DNA of 63,760 nucleotides from JBMCWH01 sp048621635 (GCA_048621635.1 JBMCWH010000003.1:1-63760); one strand, 5' to 3'. Positions 42,210-52,225 are shown, counted from the stretch's first letter. Notes: a model not told the origin generated them from the sequence alone. Numbers and translations are program-made.

Positions 42210-43106
42210 ATGGTATCTTCTACCACCAATAATAAGCTGATTTTAGTTGATGGCCATTCTGTTCTGCACCGTGCTTATCACGCTTTTCCTAAATCCTTAT
42301 CTACTTCGGAAGGCGAGCTTACTAATGCTGTCTACGGATTTACCCGCGGTCTTCTTTCTGTTTTGGGAAAATTTGGACCCCAGTGGATTGCTGTTTGTTT
42401 TGACACCGCTGGCCCAACTTTTCGCCATGAGGAATACAAACCGTACAAAGAACATCGTCCAGAAATGGAGGAAGAATTAAAAGTTCAATTAGACAGAGTT
42501 CACCAGGTAGTAGAAACTTTTGATTTTCCTACTTTTGAAATGGAAGGCTATGAGGCAGATGACCTAATTGGTACTTTGTGTTTGCAAGCAGAAAAGAAGG
42601 ATCAAATTAGCGAGATAGTTGTGGTTACGGATGATCGTGATTTGCTACAGTTAGTTAATGAAAAAATAAAAGTTTATCTTGCTCGCAGAGATGAAGTTTG
42701 GGACAAAGATAAAGTTCGGAAGGAATACGGTTTTGAGCCGAAGAAGATAGTTGACTACAAGGCTTTACGCGGTGACCCTTCTGACAATATTCCTGGTGTT
42801 CGGGGTGTAGGTCCCCAAAGAGCCAAAGATTTGTTGGCAAATTTTTCTAGTTTGGAGGATATTTATCAGCATCTGGAGGAAGTTGATCCGAAGATTTCAA
42901 AGCTATTAACTGCTTCCGAAGACAATGCCCGCGTTTCTAAAAGACTAGCTGATGTTTTACGTAATTTACCTATTGAACTTGATTTGGAAAAGTGTCGTAC
43001 TTCGACGTTGGATAGAGAGGAACTGAAGAGTCTTTTTATGGAGTTAGAATTTAATTCTTTACTGAAAAAGCTTCCGGAAAAAAATCCGCAAATGCCACTT
43101 CTGTAA
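42210..43106 (+). CDS. 5'-3' exonuclease / flap endonuclease, stand-alone
   Basis: 298 residues of the PolA N-terminal exonuclease family: LILVDGHSVLHRAYHAF, FDTAGPTFRH, EGYEADDLIGTLC, VTDDRDLLQLV, and the helix-hairpin-helix RGDPSDNIPGVRGVGPQRA. No polymerase domain is fused. It processes Okazaki fragments and repair flaps. It is tightly coupled to ftsH. Confidence 0.93.
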   Translation: MVSSTTNNKLILVDGHSVLHRAYHAFPKSLSTSEGELTNAVYGFTRGLLSVLGKFGPQWIAVCFDTAGPTFRHEEYKPYKEHRPEMEEELKVQLDRVHQVVETFDFPTFEMEGYEADDLIGTLCLQAEKKDQISEIVVVTDDRDLLQLVNEKIKVYLARRDEVWDKDKVRKEYGFEPKKIVDYKALRGDPSDNIPGVRGVGPQRAKDLLANFSSLEDIYQHLEEVDPKISKLLTASEDNARVSKRLADVLRNLPIELDLEKCRTSTLDREELKSLFMELEFNSLLKKLPEKNPQMPLL

Positions 43107-43181
43107 ACAGGTTCTTATATACCCAACTACTAGCTACTAACTGCTCCTAATTACTATTTACTACTAATCAGCAAATTTGTT

Positions 43182-43190
43182 TGCTAAACT
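43182..43190 (+). promoter_or_regulatory. Extended -10 promoter, leaderless
   Basis: TGC followed by TAAACT, ending six bases before the ATG at 43197. Confidence 0.45.
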
Positions 43191-43196
43191 TGGTAT

Positions 43197-44333
43197 ATGA
43201 AAGTTGCTTTAGTACACGATTATCTTACCCGGTTAGGGGGTGCGGAGCGTGTGTTAGCTGCTTTTTCTGAGCTTTGGCCTGATGCGAAGTTATTTACCTT
43301 GTTGAAGAAGCCTTTTACTCGAGAGTCTTTTTCTCAGGAAATTAGCACTTCCTTTTTAGATCAATTTCCTGCCAAGATAAAAACTTCCAAATTTTTTGTT
43401 CCTTTGTATCCTTTTTTAGTAGAGAGATTTGATTTGTCCCCTTTCGATGTGGTTGTTTCCTCAGGTTATTTTTCTAAGGCGGTACTAACCTATCCTGATC
43501 AATTACATATTAATTATTGTCATACCCCCCCACGTTTTCTTTATCACTATTCGACAGAGGCCCCAATCCGCAAAAGTTTACTAGGTAAAATTTCCTTGCC
43601 TCTGCTTGATCATAAATTACGTGTTTGGGATTTTCTCTCTGCACAGAGGCCAGATACTATTGTTGCTAACTCAGAAACAGTAGCTTCCAGAATTAGAAGT
43701 ATTTGGCGGCGCAATGTGGAAGTTGTTTACCCCCCTGTGGAAATTGACCCCGTTGACAATAATCCGTTAAGGAGTGGTAAGAATTCCCCGATTGGCAAGC
43801 AGCGGAACCATCAGGTTGGGTATTTTCTTGTTGTTTCCCGTTTAGAAACCTACAAAAATGTTGATGTCGTTATTGAAGCGTGTAACAGGTTACAGGTGCC
43901 ATTGAAGATTGTGGGGACTGGTTCTGAGCAAAAGGATCTTGAAAGTTTGGCAGGGCCGACAACCAAATTTTTAGGGCGCGTTTCGGATCAAGAACTAAAT
44001 TCCCTTTATAGACGGGCAGGCGCATTGATTGTTGCTGCTTCTGAAGAGGATTTTGGCATTACTCCTGTAGAAGCAATGAGCAAGGGAACACCAGTGGTTG
44101 CTTTGCGAAGCGGGGGTTTCCAAGAAACTGTAGTGGAAGGAAAGACAGGCCTTTTCTTTGAGCAGCCAGAAGTTACTATTTTGGTTAAAGTCTTGCAACA
44201 AATGGATACCTTTTATTGTCGGGAAAAAGATTGTTATAAACAAGCGGAAAAGTTCTCCAAGCGCCGCTTTAAAGCAAGGTTTCATACTCTTGTGCAACGT
44301 TGGTGGCAGGATAAGCGCGAATCCTTGGCGTAG
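43197..44333 (+). CDS. Glycosyltransferase family 4
   Basis: 378 residues, GT-B fold: VHDYLTRLGGAERVL opening, NYCHTPPRFLYHY, VANSETVASRI, and the C-terminal donor domain YFLVVSRLETYKN with the E-x7-E signature EEDFGITPVEAMSKGTPVVA. It resembles mannosyltransferases of the WbaZ type. It transfers a sugar to a lipid- or polysaccharide-linked acceptor in envelope synthesis. It precedes mutM by 36 bases. Confidence 0.9.
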   Translation: MKVALVHDYLTRLGGAERVLAAFSELWPDAKLFTLLKKPFTRESFSQEISTSFLDQFPAKIKTSKFFVPLYPFLVERFDLSPFDVVVSSGYFSKAVLTYPDQLHINYCHTPPRFLYHYSTEAPIRKSLLGKISLPLLDHKLRVWDFLSAQRPDTIVANSETVASRIRSIWRRNVEVVYPPVEIDPVDNNPLRSGKNSPIGKQRNHQVGYFLVVSRLETYKNVDVVIEACNRLQVPLKIVGTGSEQKDLESLAGPTTKFLGRVSDQELNSLYRRAGALIVAASEEDFGITPVEAMSKGTPVVALRSGGFQETVVEGKTGLFFEQPEVTILVKVLQQMDTFYCREKDCYKQAEKFSKRRFKARFHTLVQRWWQDKRESLA

Positions 44334-44349
44334 TTGTTTTTCCTCTTTG

Positions 44350-44358
44350 TGTTAGAAT
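44350..44358 (+). promoter_or_regulatory. Extended -10 promoter for mutM
   Basis: TGT followed by TAGAAT, 11 bases before the ATG at 44370. Confidence 0.4.
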
Positions 44359-44369
44359 AGTCCTCAGAT

Positions 44370-45200
44370 ATGCCGGAATTACCGGAAGTAGAGACAATTA
44401 AGAGACAGCTTGCGGATGAGTTAGTGGGGCTGGAGATTAAAGGTGTAGTTTGCAAAGATGAACGATTGCTTCAACCTGATACGCAGACAGTGGGACGGGC
44501 CGTTGTTGAAGCTGTTTTTAAAGATGTTGATAGGACAGCTAAGCTCCTTATTTTTACTTTAGCAAAAGAAGGAGAAACGTTTTACCTGTTGTGCCATTTG
44601 CGCATGTCGGGGAGATTATTTTTTCGTAACCAATCTGATCCAGAAGATGATTATGTGGGAGTGACAATCAAGCTGTCCCAAGGAAAAGAGTTGCGTTTTG
44701 CTAGTGCGCGTAAGTTTGGGTATATCCGTTTGGCAGATGAGCAGGAAATGCAGGAAACCTTGAAAAAATACGGTCCAGAGCCTTTAGACGATTTAACTTT
44801 TGAAAAATTTAAGAATATTCTTGCTGATACAAGGGCGATGGTTAAGACAGTTTTGATGGATCAAAAAAGAATTGCGGGAGTAGGTAATATTTATGCTAAC
44901 GACGCCTTGTTTTTGGCAGAAATAAACCCAGAGACTCCGGCAAATAAACTTTCGGCTGGAGAAAAAGAAACTCTTTACAATGCCTTAGAACAGGTGCTTA
45001 AGGAAGGTTTGGATACAGAAGGAGCATCGGATCAGTGGTACCGAAACGCTTACGGTGGGAAAGGATCTTATCAAGAGCATTTTAAAGTTTACGGCAAAGC
45101 TGGAGAGTCTTGCCCGGAATGTGGCGGAACTATTAAAAGGATAAAGGTGGGTGGGCGAGGTACCTTCATCTGTCCCAATTGCCAGAAAAAAAGTACTTAA
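44370..45200 (+). CDS. mutM: Formamidopyrimidine-DNA glycosylase
   Basis: 276 residues: catalytic MPELPEVETI (Pro2, Glu3), KTVLMDQKRIAGVGNIYANDALF, and the C-terminal zinc finger CPECGGTIKR...CPNCQ. It excises 8-oxoguanine and nicks at abasic sites. There is an oxidation-repair context with recF following. Confidence 0.96.
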   Translation: MPELPEVETIKRQLADELVGLEIKGVVCKDERLLQPDTQTVGRAVVEAVFKDVDRTAKLLIFTLAKEGETFYLLCHLRMSGRLFFRNQSDPEDDYVGVTIKLSQGKELRFASARKFGYIRLADEQEMQETLKKYGPEPLDDLTFEKFKNILADTRAMVKTVLMDQKRIAGVGNIYANDALFLAEINPETPANKLSAGEKETLYNALEQVLKEGLDTEGASDQWYRNAYGGKGSYQEHFKVYGKAGESCPECGGTIKRIKVGGRGTFICPNCQKKST

Positions 45201-45240
45201 AGAATAAGTGCTAGATAATAAAGAAAAAGAGACTAGGGAC

Positions 45241-45265
45241 TGATATAGCGAATTATTACGACTAG
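45241..45265 (+). repeat. Intergenic word ATAGCGAATTATTACGA
   Basis: Copy of the word family seen near 32178, 32560 and (reverse) 46563-46580. Confidence 0.7.
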
Positions 45266-45336
45266 GAAAGGAAAGAGGTCCACACAGTTTATCGGCAATA
45301 AGCAATTGAATACTATAACTATTTAATTATTGAACC

Positions 45337-46497
45337 ATGATTTTAAAAGAATTATCTTTAACTAATTTTAGGAATTACGTTTCCAAAACTTTTTCTTTTT
45401 CTCCGCAAACAACTTTGATTGTTGGTCCTAATACTGCAGGTAAAACCAATTTGTTGGAAGCTATTTATTTACTTTCCGTAGGCGACTCTCTAGCTGCTTC
45501 TTCTGATGCGGAACTGATTCTGCTTGATAAGGCTTGGGGAAGAGTGGAGTTGGTAGCAGAACAGAAAGATGTTGTTCAGGATGACCTTCCTGATGTGGAT
45601 TTGTCTGTGGCTGAACAGCCTGTTGATAAAGACGATCAAATGAATTTTGAAGTTTTTATTAAAAGAGAAGGGAAAACGCGCGCGCAAAAAATTTTCAAGA
45701 TCAATGGTGTGGAAATAAGTAAGCGGGATTTCCAAGGCCAGTTTAAGATTGTTATTTTTTCCCCAACCACCCTGGATCTGGTTTTAGGAAGTCCTTCCGG
45801 GCGGAGATCTTATTTGGATAGGGTGCTTTCTTCTATAAAAGATACTTACTACCAAAACCTGCAAGATTACAAGAAAGTAGTTCGGAACAGGAATAAATTA
45901 TTGTGGATGATTAGAGAGAACAATGTTTCTGAACAACGCTTGTCTTATTGGAATACTCAGCTTTTTGAATTGGGAGGGGAGATTCACAAACATAGAAAGA
46001 CGTTGGTTACTAGACTTAACAATGAGTTAGCAGATTTGGGTTGGGGGATACGGTTGCAGTATACTCCTAGTAGATTGGTTAAGGAACGTTATAAGGAAAG
46101 ATTATCTGAGGAAGTTGAAAAAGCTACTACGTGTTTTGGACCGCACAGGGATGATTTTCAATTTTTGGGTTTAGTTAATGATGTGAGAAAAAGACAGTCG
46201 GAAACTACTGGGAATGGTAAAGAGGGGATTAACAGAGACTTAGCTGTTTTTGGGTCGCGAGGGGAGCAGCGGGAAGCAGTTTTAGCACTTTGTCTGGCGG
46301 AGTTAGAAGTTGTCACTGATTTTTCCAATCAGCGTCCTCTTCTTCTCTTGGATGATATTTTTTCTGAACTGGATCAGAAACACCGGGAAAAAATTTGTTC
46401 TACTCTTTCTCGTCAACAAACTATAATTACTTCTGCTGAGCCTGAATTGTTGAATTCCGGCTTAATGGATAATGCGCACTTAGTTAATTTGGATTAG
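45337..46497 (+). CDS. recF: DNA replication/repair protein RecF
   Basis: 386 residues: Walker A GPNTAGKTNLLEA, ABC-type signature and C-terminal Walker B LLLDDIFSELD. It loads RecA with RecO/RecR at gaps. Two hydrophilic inserts (about residues 85-105 and 285-305) look longer than usual. It is downstream of mutM with a word-rich spacer. Confidence 0.94.
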   Translation: MILKELSLTNFRNYVSKTFSFSPQTTLIVGPNTAGKTNLLEAIYLLSVGDSLAASSDAELILLDKAWGRVELVAEQKDVVQDDLPDVDLSVAEQPVDKDDQMNFEVFIKREGKTRAQKIFKINGVEISKRDFQGQFKIVIFSPTTLDLVLGSPSGRRSYLDRVLSSIKDTYYQNLQDYKKVVRNRNKLLWMIRENNVSEQRLSYWNTQLFELGGEIHKHRKTLVTRLNNELADLGWGIRLQYTPSRLVKERYKERLSEEVEKATTCFGPHRDDFQFLGLVNDVRKRQSETTGNGKEGINRDLAVFGSRGEQREAVLALCLAELEVVTDFSNQRPLLLLDDIFSELDQKHREKICSTLSRQQTIITSAEPELLNSGLMDNAHLVNLD

Positions 46498-46502
46498 AGA
46501 AA

Positions 46503-46580
46503 GAAATTGGAGACTAGAGACTAGTAACTGGTAATTAGAATTTCGTATACCGTTATTATTTGTAGTAATTCGCCATATCA
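46503..46580. repeat. Words between recF and thpR
   Basis: GAGACTAGAGACTAGTAACT, TTTCGTATACCG, and the reverse complement of ATAGCGAATTACTAC. All belong to the same recurring set. No gene signal. Confidence 0.7.
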
Positions 46581-46584
46581 ACAA

Positions 46585-47133
46585 ATGCGTGTTTTCTTAG
46601 CAATTCATTTACCAGTAGCAGTTAAAGAAAGCTTGGCCCAGATGCAAGCTTGTTTGGCAAGAGATCTCTCCGGTGTCCGTTGGGTTGATCCGGAAAAGAT
46701 GCATCTAACTTTGTTTTTTTGGGCTGATTTTCCTTGCGAAGCTGTTTCTAAGTTGAAGAAAGTAGTTTCCTCTGTAGCTATTGAAAAAGAACCTTTTGAA
46801 GTATCTTTGGGTTCTTGGGGGGTTTTTCCTCACAAGGAAAATCCCCGCGTGCTTTGGGTTGGGTTGCAGAAAGGTAAGGAGCAAATGCTGTTGTTTCACA
46901 AATCTTTGAAAAAGGAGTTGCTTTGTCTTGATATTGAGTTTGCGGATAAGCACTTTGTCCCGCATATAACTTTGGGGCGGGTAAAAAAGATTCAGTTGAA
47001 TAAGTGTAGTTCGCTTTTGGATGAGGCGATTAGTGAGGTGACCTTTTCCGTGAATTCGGTCTCTGCTGTGCACAGCGTACTGAAACCTAGCGGATCGGAA
47101 TATCGGCAGCTATTTGCTGTTTCTTTTACCTAA
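46585..47133 (+). CDS. thpR: RNA 2',3'-cyclic phosphodiesterase (ThpR)
   Basis: 182 residues of the 2H phosphoesterase family, with two HxTx motifs (MHLTLFFW and VPHITLGRV). It opens 2',3'-cyclic phosphate ends of RNA. The start matches MRVFLAIHLP. Confidence 0.92.
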   Translation: MRVFLAIHLPVAVKESLAQMQACLARDLSGVRWVDPEKMHLTLFFWADFPCEAVSKLKKVVSSVAIEKEPFEVSLGSWGVFPHKENPRVLWVGLQKGKEQMLLFHKSLKKELLCLDIEFADKHFVPHITLGRVKKIQLNKCSSLLDEAISEVTFSVNSVSAVHSVLKPSGSEYRQLFAVSFT

Positions 47134-47192
47134 ATTATTTATTTGCATCTTGTTCTTAGGAAGGTTTTTCCTTAGAATCAAGGTGTGGGTCT

Positions 47193-48965
47193 ATGTTAAA
47201 CCTGTCTTTCTTGAGTAAAAAAGATTTAAGAAATATTTTCTCTGCTTGTAAGATTGTCTACCAAATTGATCCTCTTGCTGTTGCTGTTGAGTCTTCGATA
47301 TTTATTTCTAACGCCTTTCTGGTTATGTACAGAATTTCTCTTTTTGGTACTTTTTTAGATCACACTGTTGATTATATTGATTCTGTGGATAGTTTTGTGT
47401 TTGTTGAGTATATCTATTCTCCTTCTTTTTATTCTTTTGCTCAGCTTTTTGGTCTGTGGTTTATTACTTCCTTTTTAATGTCGTTAAAAAGATATTTTCA
47501 AAGTCGGCTTGAGATTAAATATAAGGAAGAGATGCCGGCCCGAGTCGTAGAAAAGATTGCAGATTTGAATATGGAAGATGTGGAAAGGAAGGAATTTAGG
47601 GATTTATTGTCTAATATAAATAATTACGCTTTTAGTCGTATATTAGACACCTATATGCGGGTTCGGCAATTTTTTCACCAGTTGGTAAAGATGGGAAGCG
47701 CTGCCTTTTTTGTATTTCGGATAAATCCCTGGTTACCTTTGGGGGCCTTTTTACTAGTACTTCCGGAGATTATTTACAAATTTCGTTCTAAGGTTGCAGA
47801 GCGGAAGTTTTTGGATGAGTCTGTTGAACGAAGGAAGTTGGCTGATTACATTTACCGGGAAGCGACGCGTTTGCGTAATTTTCCCGAGCTGAAAGTGGAT
47901 CGTGTTTTTGATTTTTTCCTTTCCATAAGGGAAAGTGTGACCCAGGAGCTTACCGAAGGTGTAGATAGTAGGCGTTATGACCAGTACGTGAAGAGTTTTG
48001 CCTTTTCTGTGTTTGACCAGTTCTTGTTTCGTGGTCTCTTGATCGCTTTGGTGGCAATGGCTGTGGTGCAGAATATAAGCGTAGGAATTTTTCAAGCTTT
48101 GTTTAACTATATGCGTAGTCTTTACTCCTCTTCTCTTGCTTTGTGGGACCGTCTTTCTTCTGTCGGAGACAACTCTCAATATATAGAAGATTACCTTAAC
48201 TTTATTGAATTTACAGGGTTTGGTGATGTCAGTACCGGTTATCTTCATTTGGATGCCGAGGATCCTAGTGTTAGTGTTCAAGACCTTACCTTTACTTATC
48301 AAGGGTGGAAAGAGCCTATATTTAAGGATATGAACTTTTTTATTGAGGGTGGGGGTAAAGCTGGTTTTGTAGGGGAAGATGGTGCAGGAGGTACTACTCT
48401 AGCTAAGCTTTTGTGTGGTCTGTATCGGATTAGAAAAGGAGATATTTTGTACGATGGTAAGTCTATTAAGGATTTGAAAAGAGGGGAATTGAAGGAGAAT
48501 ATAAGTGCTCATTTTGATGCCTTTGTTAAATATGACCTTAGTTTTTGCGAAAATATCGTTCTAAGTTCCTCTGGTACTTCTGGTTGGGATTTTGATCCCG
48601 ATCTTTACAAACAAGTTCTTTATGTTACTGGTTTGGACTCTTGGTTGGAGGAGACAGGTCTTGATGATTCGCAAAAATTAGGTAAAAGCTTAGGGCAGGG
48701 GGCAGAAATTTCCCAAGGTTATTGGCAAAGGATAGCGTTAGCTCGTACTCTTTATCGGAACAGTTCTGTGTTTATCTTGGATAACCCGTTAGCTTATGTG
48801 GATGCTTTTTCTCGCCGGGAAATTTACAAGCGCTTGTTGGCTTTTGTAGGGGACAGGACATTGCTGGTTATGTTGAACACTTTGGAGGTTGCTCGTTATT
48901 TTGACTATGCTTTTCTTCTAGAAAATAAGAAAGCTAAAGAGTTACAACTCGGATCTACGCAATGA
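47193..48965 (+). CDS. Degenerate ABC transporter-like protein
   Basis: 590 residues: an N-terminal six-helix membrane domain, then an ABC ATPase domain (about 345-585) with nearly all catalytic residues lost. Walker A reads GEDGAGGTT with G400 in place of Lys. Walker B reads LDNP (N531 instead of Glu). The signature LSGGQ is ISQGY and the switch His is absent (VMLNTLEVA). The frame is intact over 590 codons, so it is maintained. It may act as a non-hydrolysing or partner half transporter. Confidence 0.85.
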   Translation: MLNLSFLSKKDLRNIFSACKIVYQIDPLAVAVESSIFISNAFLVMYRISLFGTFLDHTVDYIDSVDSFVFVEYIYSPSFYSFAQLFGLWFITSFLMSLKRYFQSRLEIKYKEEMPARVVEKIADLNMEDVERKEFRDLLSNINNYAFSRILDTYMRVRQFFHQLVKMGSAAFFVFRINPWLPLGAFLLVLPEIIYKFRSKVAERKFLDESVERRKLADYIYREATRLRNFPELKVDRVFDFFLSIRESVTQELTEGVDSRRYDQYVKSFAFSVFDQFLFRGLLIALVAMAVVQNISVGIFQALFNYMRSLYSSSLALWDRLSSVGDNSQYIEDYLNFIEFTGFGDVSTGYLHLDAEDPSVSVQDLTFTYQGWKEPIFKDMNFFIEGGGKAGFVGEDGAGGTTLAKLLCGLYRIRKGDILYDGKSIKDLKRGELKENISAHFDAFVKYDLSFCENIVLSSSGTSGWDFDPDLYKQVLYVTGLDSWLEETGLDDSQKLGKSLGQGAEISQGYWQRIALARTLYRNSSVFILDNPLAYVDAFSRREIYKRLLAFVGDRTLLVMLNTLEVARYFDYAFLLENKKAKELQLGSTQ

Positions 48966-48968
48966 GAA

Positions 48969-48977
48969 TGTTAAAAT
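48969..48977 (+). promoter_or_regulatory. Extended -10 promoter, leaderless
   Basis: TGT followed by TAAAAT, ending six bases before the ATG at 48984. Confidence 0.5.
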
Positions 48978-48983
48978 ACTGAT

Positions 48984-50033
48984 ATGCAAGAACCTCGCTT
49001 TGAAATTACAAGCCAAATTTTAGAAAACGTGGGAAGGATTGATGCCGCTCGGGAGATGATTGAAAATGCTCCTCTAGTACCTCTTTGGGAAAGGAGATTT
49101 AAGAGAGAGGCTATTGAACGGACAGTACATTATGCCACTGCTTTGGAAGGTAATGCTTTGAATTATACAGAAGTTAAGGAAATACTAGACAAGGGTACAG
49201 AACATCGAGTGACCGCAGGGCAGCGAGATATTCAGGAAGTAATAAATTATCGTAAGGCAATAGAATATATAGATGAGCTGCTGGAGAAGGACGTGCAAAT
49301 AATTGATGAAGAAATTGTTAAACACTTAAATTCTCTTATAACAGACGGGCTTATTGATGAGGATTTGCGAGGTAAATATCGGGAAGTGCCCGCCATTAGT
49401 AGAAACATGCGAACTATGGAAAAGTCGCTTGATTGGCCAGACCCTCAGAGGGTTCCTTGGTTGATGGGGCAATTATTTGACTGGCTTTCCGGGAAAGGCC
49501 GGGAGGTTCACCCTATTTTGCGAGCGGGTGTCATCCATACTTGGCTGGTTTTAATTCATCCTTTTTCTGAGGGTAATGGAAGGACAGCACGAATTCTTTC
49601 CACCTTAAGTTTGTGTTTGGATGGCTATGATATTCGCCGGTTCTTTTGTCTTGAGGAATATTATGACCAAGATGCTGCGCGCTATTATCAGGCGATTCGG
49701 GCAGTTTTAGACTCGGATGGTAATTATACTGACTGGCTTGAGTATTTTACTACTGGCTTAGCTCTTGAATTTACTCGGGTGGAGAAGAGAGTTCTGGATC
49801 TTAGCCGTGATGCCAGCTTGAAATCTTCTGCAGGTCAGGTACGTCTTAATCCGCGACAGGAGAAGATAATTCTGTTTGTTAAAGACTACGGACAAATTAA
49901 AAATAGTGATTGGCAGGAACTTTTTCCTGATGTTTCTGACGATACGATTTTGCGGGATATCAAAGAGCTAGTAGAAAAGGGGGTTTTGGTAAAGAGAGGT
50001 AAGACTAAAGCTGCCCGCTATGAGTTTCCCTGA
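48984..50033 (+). CDS. Fic domain protein with C-terminal winged helix
   Basis: 349 residues: a Fic core with the catalytic motif HPFSEGNGRTAR (H192), which normally transfers AMP or another nucleotide moiety to a target hydroxyl. An N-terminal helix has TALEGNAL, close to the inhibitory [S/T]xxxE motif. A C-terminal winged-helix-like domain has DWQELFPDVSDDTILRD. The architecture resembles DNA-linked regulatory Fic proteins. No partner antitoxin gene lies adjacent, so toxin-antitoxin function is not claimed. Confidence 0.9.
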   Translation: MQEPRFEITSQILENVGRIDAAREMIENAPLVPLWERRFKREAIERTVHYATALEGNALNYTEVKEILDKGTEHRVTAGQRDIQEVINYRKAIEYIDELLEKDVQIIDEEIVKHLNSLITDGLIDEDLRGKYREVPAISRNMRTMEKSLDWPDPQRVPWLMGQLFDWLSGKGREVHPILRAGVIHTWLVLIHPFSEGNGRTARILSTLSLCLDGYDIRRFFCLEEYYDQDAARYYQAIRAVLDSDGNYTDWLEYFTTGLALEFTRVEKRVLDLSRDASLKSSAGQVRLNPRQEKIILFVKDYGQIKNSDWQELFPDVSDDTILRDIKELVEKGVLVKRGKTKAARYEFP

Positions 50034-50320
50034 ATTTGTACAAAAGCTCCTATCAGTTCCTGTCCTGTTTTTCATGGTCGGATATGTGCGAATCGTATTG
50101 TAAAAAGTCTCTACCTTTTTGACAGAAGACGGTGGGCCGTTCCCAAAAACGTTCGCCTTGGTTAGTATCTGCCGGAATTTATTTTTTTAGGCTCACTCAG
50201 CGAAAAATTTACATCTAGGTTGGCTTTTGTTGACACTTACAGAAAGTAAATTTTTCGGTGTTTTGGTTAATGATCCACCGTCTTCTATTTGACATGTTGG
50301 GGTTAGGTTAGCAGTTGCTT

Positions 50321-52090
50321 ATGAAGTTTTCTACTTTATCTACGTACTTGCAAAAAATTGAAAATACTTCTGCCACTTCGGAAGAGATTAAATTGTTGTC
50401 CAAACTATTTTTAAAGGCCTCAATTAGAGAAGCTGGTAAGATTGGTTATCTTGTCTTAGGGCGGTTAGGACCTCTTTACAGCAATCCTGGTTTTGGTTTG
50501 GGGGAAAAGTTGATGATTAGGGTTATCGCTATCGCTTTTGAAGAAGAAAAGGACATCGTCGGGGAGAAATTTGAGGATTTGGGGGATTTAGGGGAAGTTG
50601 TCCAGGAATTAGCAAAAAATAATCAGGAGAAGAATTTGGGTATTTTGGATGTATATGAGAAACTCTTAGCTATTGCGAAGTTGGAAGGATCTGGGTCTCA
50701 AAAGAAAAAAGTAGAAAGATTTTCCTCTTTGTTACAATCTTTAGACCCACTTTCGAGTAAATACGCTGTTCGAATTGTCCTGGGAAGTTTGCGGTTGGGT
50801 GTAGCGGAAAAAACCTTGTTAGCAGCACTTTCCTGGTTGGAAAAGGAGGATAAATCTTTGTTGAAGGATTTGGAGAAGATTTATTTTGTACATCCGGATG
50901 TTGGTGAAATTATTACTAAGTTTAAAGAGGGAAGTGTGGAAGCACTTTCTGACTCGGAGATGGAAATTGGTATACCTGTACGGTTAGCTTTGTGCCAACG
51001 GGAAGAAAAAACAGAAAAGATTGTGAAGAGGATGGAGGGGAAAGCTGCTGCTGAGTATAAACTGGACGGCACCCGCTTACAACTTCATTTGGATAAGGGC
51101 AAGGAACCTCGTTCAGTTAAAGATGCTCAACGACGGGAAATTGATTTTTTTGTGGCCACCTATACTCGTAATTTGGAAGAAACCACGACTATGTTCCCAG
51201 ATATTGTTCAAGGTGTGATAGAACAGCTGGATGTACAGTCAGCTATCTTAGATGGTGAAGTGATTGGCTACGACCCAGAAACGGAAGAATTTTTGCCTTT
51301 TCAGGTAACTGCTCAGCGAAAAAGGAAATATGGTGTTGCAGAAAAGGCAGAGGAGGTGCCTTTGAAATTTTTTGTTTTTGATCTTCTTTATTTGGATGGG
51401 GAGAACCTTCTTTCCAAACCCCTTTCGGAGAGAAGAGCTTTGTTGGAATCTGTAATTAGAAAAGGGGAGAAGATTATACCAATTGAGCAAAAGATAGTGA
51501 AAAGTGCTGACCAATTGGCAAATACTTTTGATGAAGCTGTTAACAAAGGTTTGGAGGGATTAGTAGTTAAGGATTTGGATGCTTGTTATCAGGCTGGTTC
51601 TCGCGGATATTCTTGGATTAAGTATAAGCATCAGGAAGGAGAGTTGTCGGATACATTGGATTGTGTGGTTCTAGGGTATTATGCGGGACAAGGAAAGCGA
51701 GCAGAATTGGGAATTGGTGCCTTTCTAGTAGGAGTTTACAACCAAGAGAGGAATCGTTTCGAAACTGTTGCCAAGATTGGAACTGGACTTACAGATGAGC
51801 AGTGGGAGGAGATGCGAAGACGTTGTGATGATTTGACCGTGGAAAAGCAGCCGGCTAATGTTTTTTTGCAATCTGATTTATATCCGGATACATGGGTTAG
51901 ACCGGAAATGGTTGTGGAAATTTTTGCTGACGAAATTACCCAGAGTCCTGTACATACTGCTGGTGCAGGGGAGACTGGTGCTGGATATGCGCTAAGATTT
52001 CCTCGTCTTATTAGTTGGAGGGATGACAAAAACGCGCAGGATGCGACCACAGCTGACGAAATAATTGACCTCTATGAGATGCAGAAATGA
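50321..52090 (+). CDS. lig: ATP-dependent DNA ligase (archaeal-type)
   Basis: 589 residues from ATG 50321 (TTG at 50315 is less likely). The DNA-binding domain is N-terminal. The nucleotidyltransferase domain has motif I EYKLDGTR (K247) and the motifs LDGEVIGYD, FFVFDLLYLDG and EGLVVKDLDA, followed by an OB domain. Bacterial replication normally uses NAD-dependent LigA; this family is archaeal-like and common in CPR genomes. It seals nicks in lagging-strand or repair DNA. Confidence 0.94.
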   Translation: MKFSTLSTYLQKIENTSATSEEIKLLSKLFLKASIREAGKIGYLVLGRLGPLYSNPGFGLGEKLMIRVIAIAFEEEKDIVGEKFEDLGDLGEVVQELAKNNQEKNLGILDVYEKLLAIAKLEGSGSQKKKVERFSSLLQSLDPLSSKYAVRIVLGSLRLGVAEKTLLAALSWLEKEDKSLLKDLEKIYFVHPDVGEIITKFKEGSVEALSDSEMEIGIPVRLALCQREEKTEKIVKRMEGKAAAEYKLDGTRLQLHLDKGKEPRSVKDAQRREIDFFVATYTRNLEETTTMFPDIVQGVIEQLDVQSAILDGEVIGYDPETEEFLPFQVTAQRKRKYGVAEKAEEVPLKFFVFDLLYLDGENLLSKPLSERRALLESVIRKGEKIIPIEQKIVKSADQLANTFDEAVNKGLEGLVVKDLDACYQAGSRGYSWIKYKHQEGELSDTLDCVVLGYYAGQGKRAELGIGAFLVGVYNQERNRFETVAKIGTGLTDEQWEEMRRRCDDLTVEKQPANVFLQSDLYPDTWVRPEMVVEIFADEITQSPVHTAGAGETGAGYALRFPRLISWRDDKNAQDATTADEIIDLYEMQK

Positions 52091-52135
52091 TTTGCTCGCG
52101 GTCAAATAAGGGTATGACAGTGAGGCTGTGTATGT

Positions 52136-52225
52136 AATTCGGTATGCGATTCTTGGTATACGGTGACAGACGATATCGGTTATATCAAATACTAGTTTCC
52201 AGTTTCTAGTCTCTAATTTCCGGTT
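52136..52225. repeat. Word-rich intergenic stretch
   Basis: TATACGGTGACAG and the reverse of GAGACTAGAAACTGG (CCAGTTTCTAGTCTCTAA) recur here. They belong to the same set as 31797 and 46510. Confidence 0.65.

Noticed and set aside
48984..50033. Fic toxin-antitoxin pair
   Set aside because: No antitoxin-like gene adjacent; the protein has a regulatory winged helix instead.
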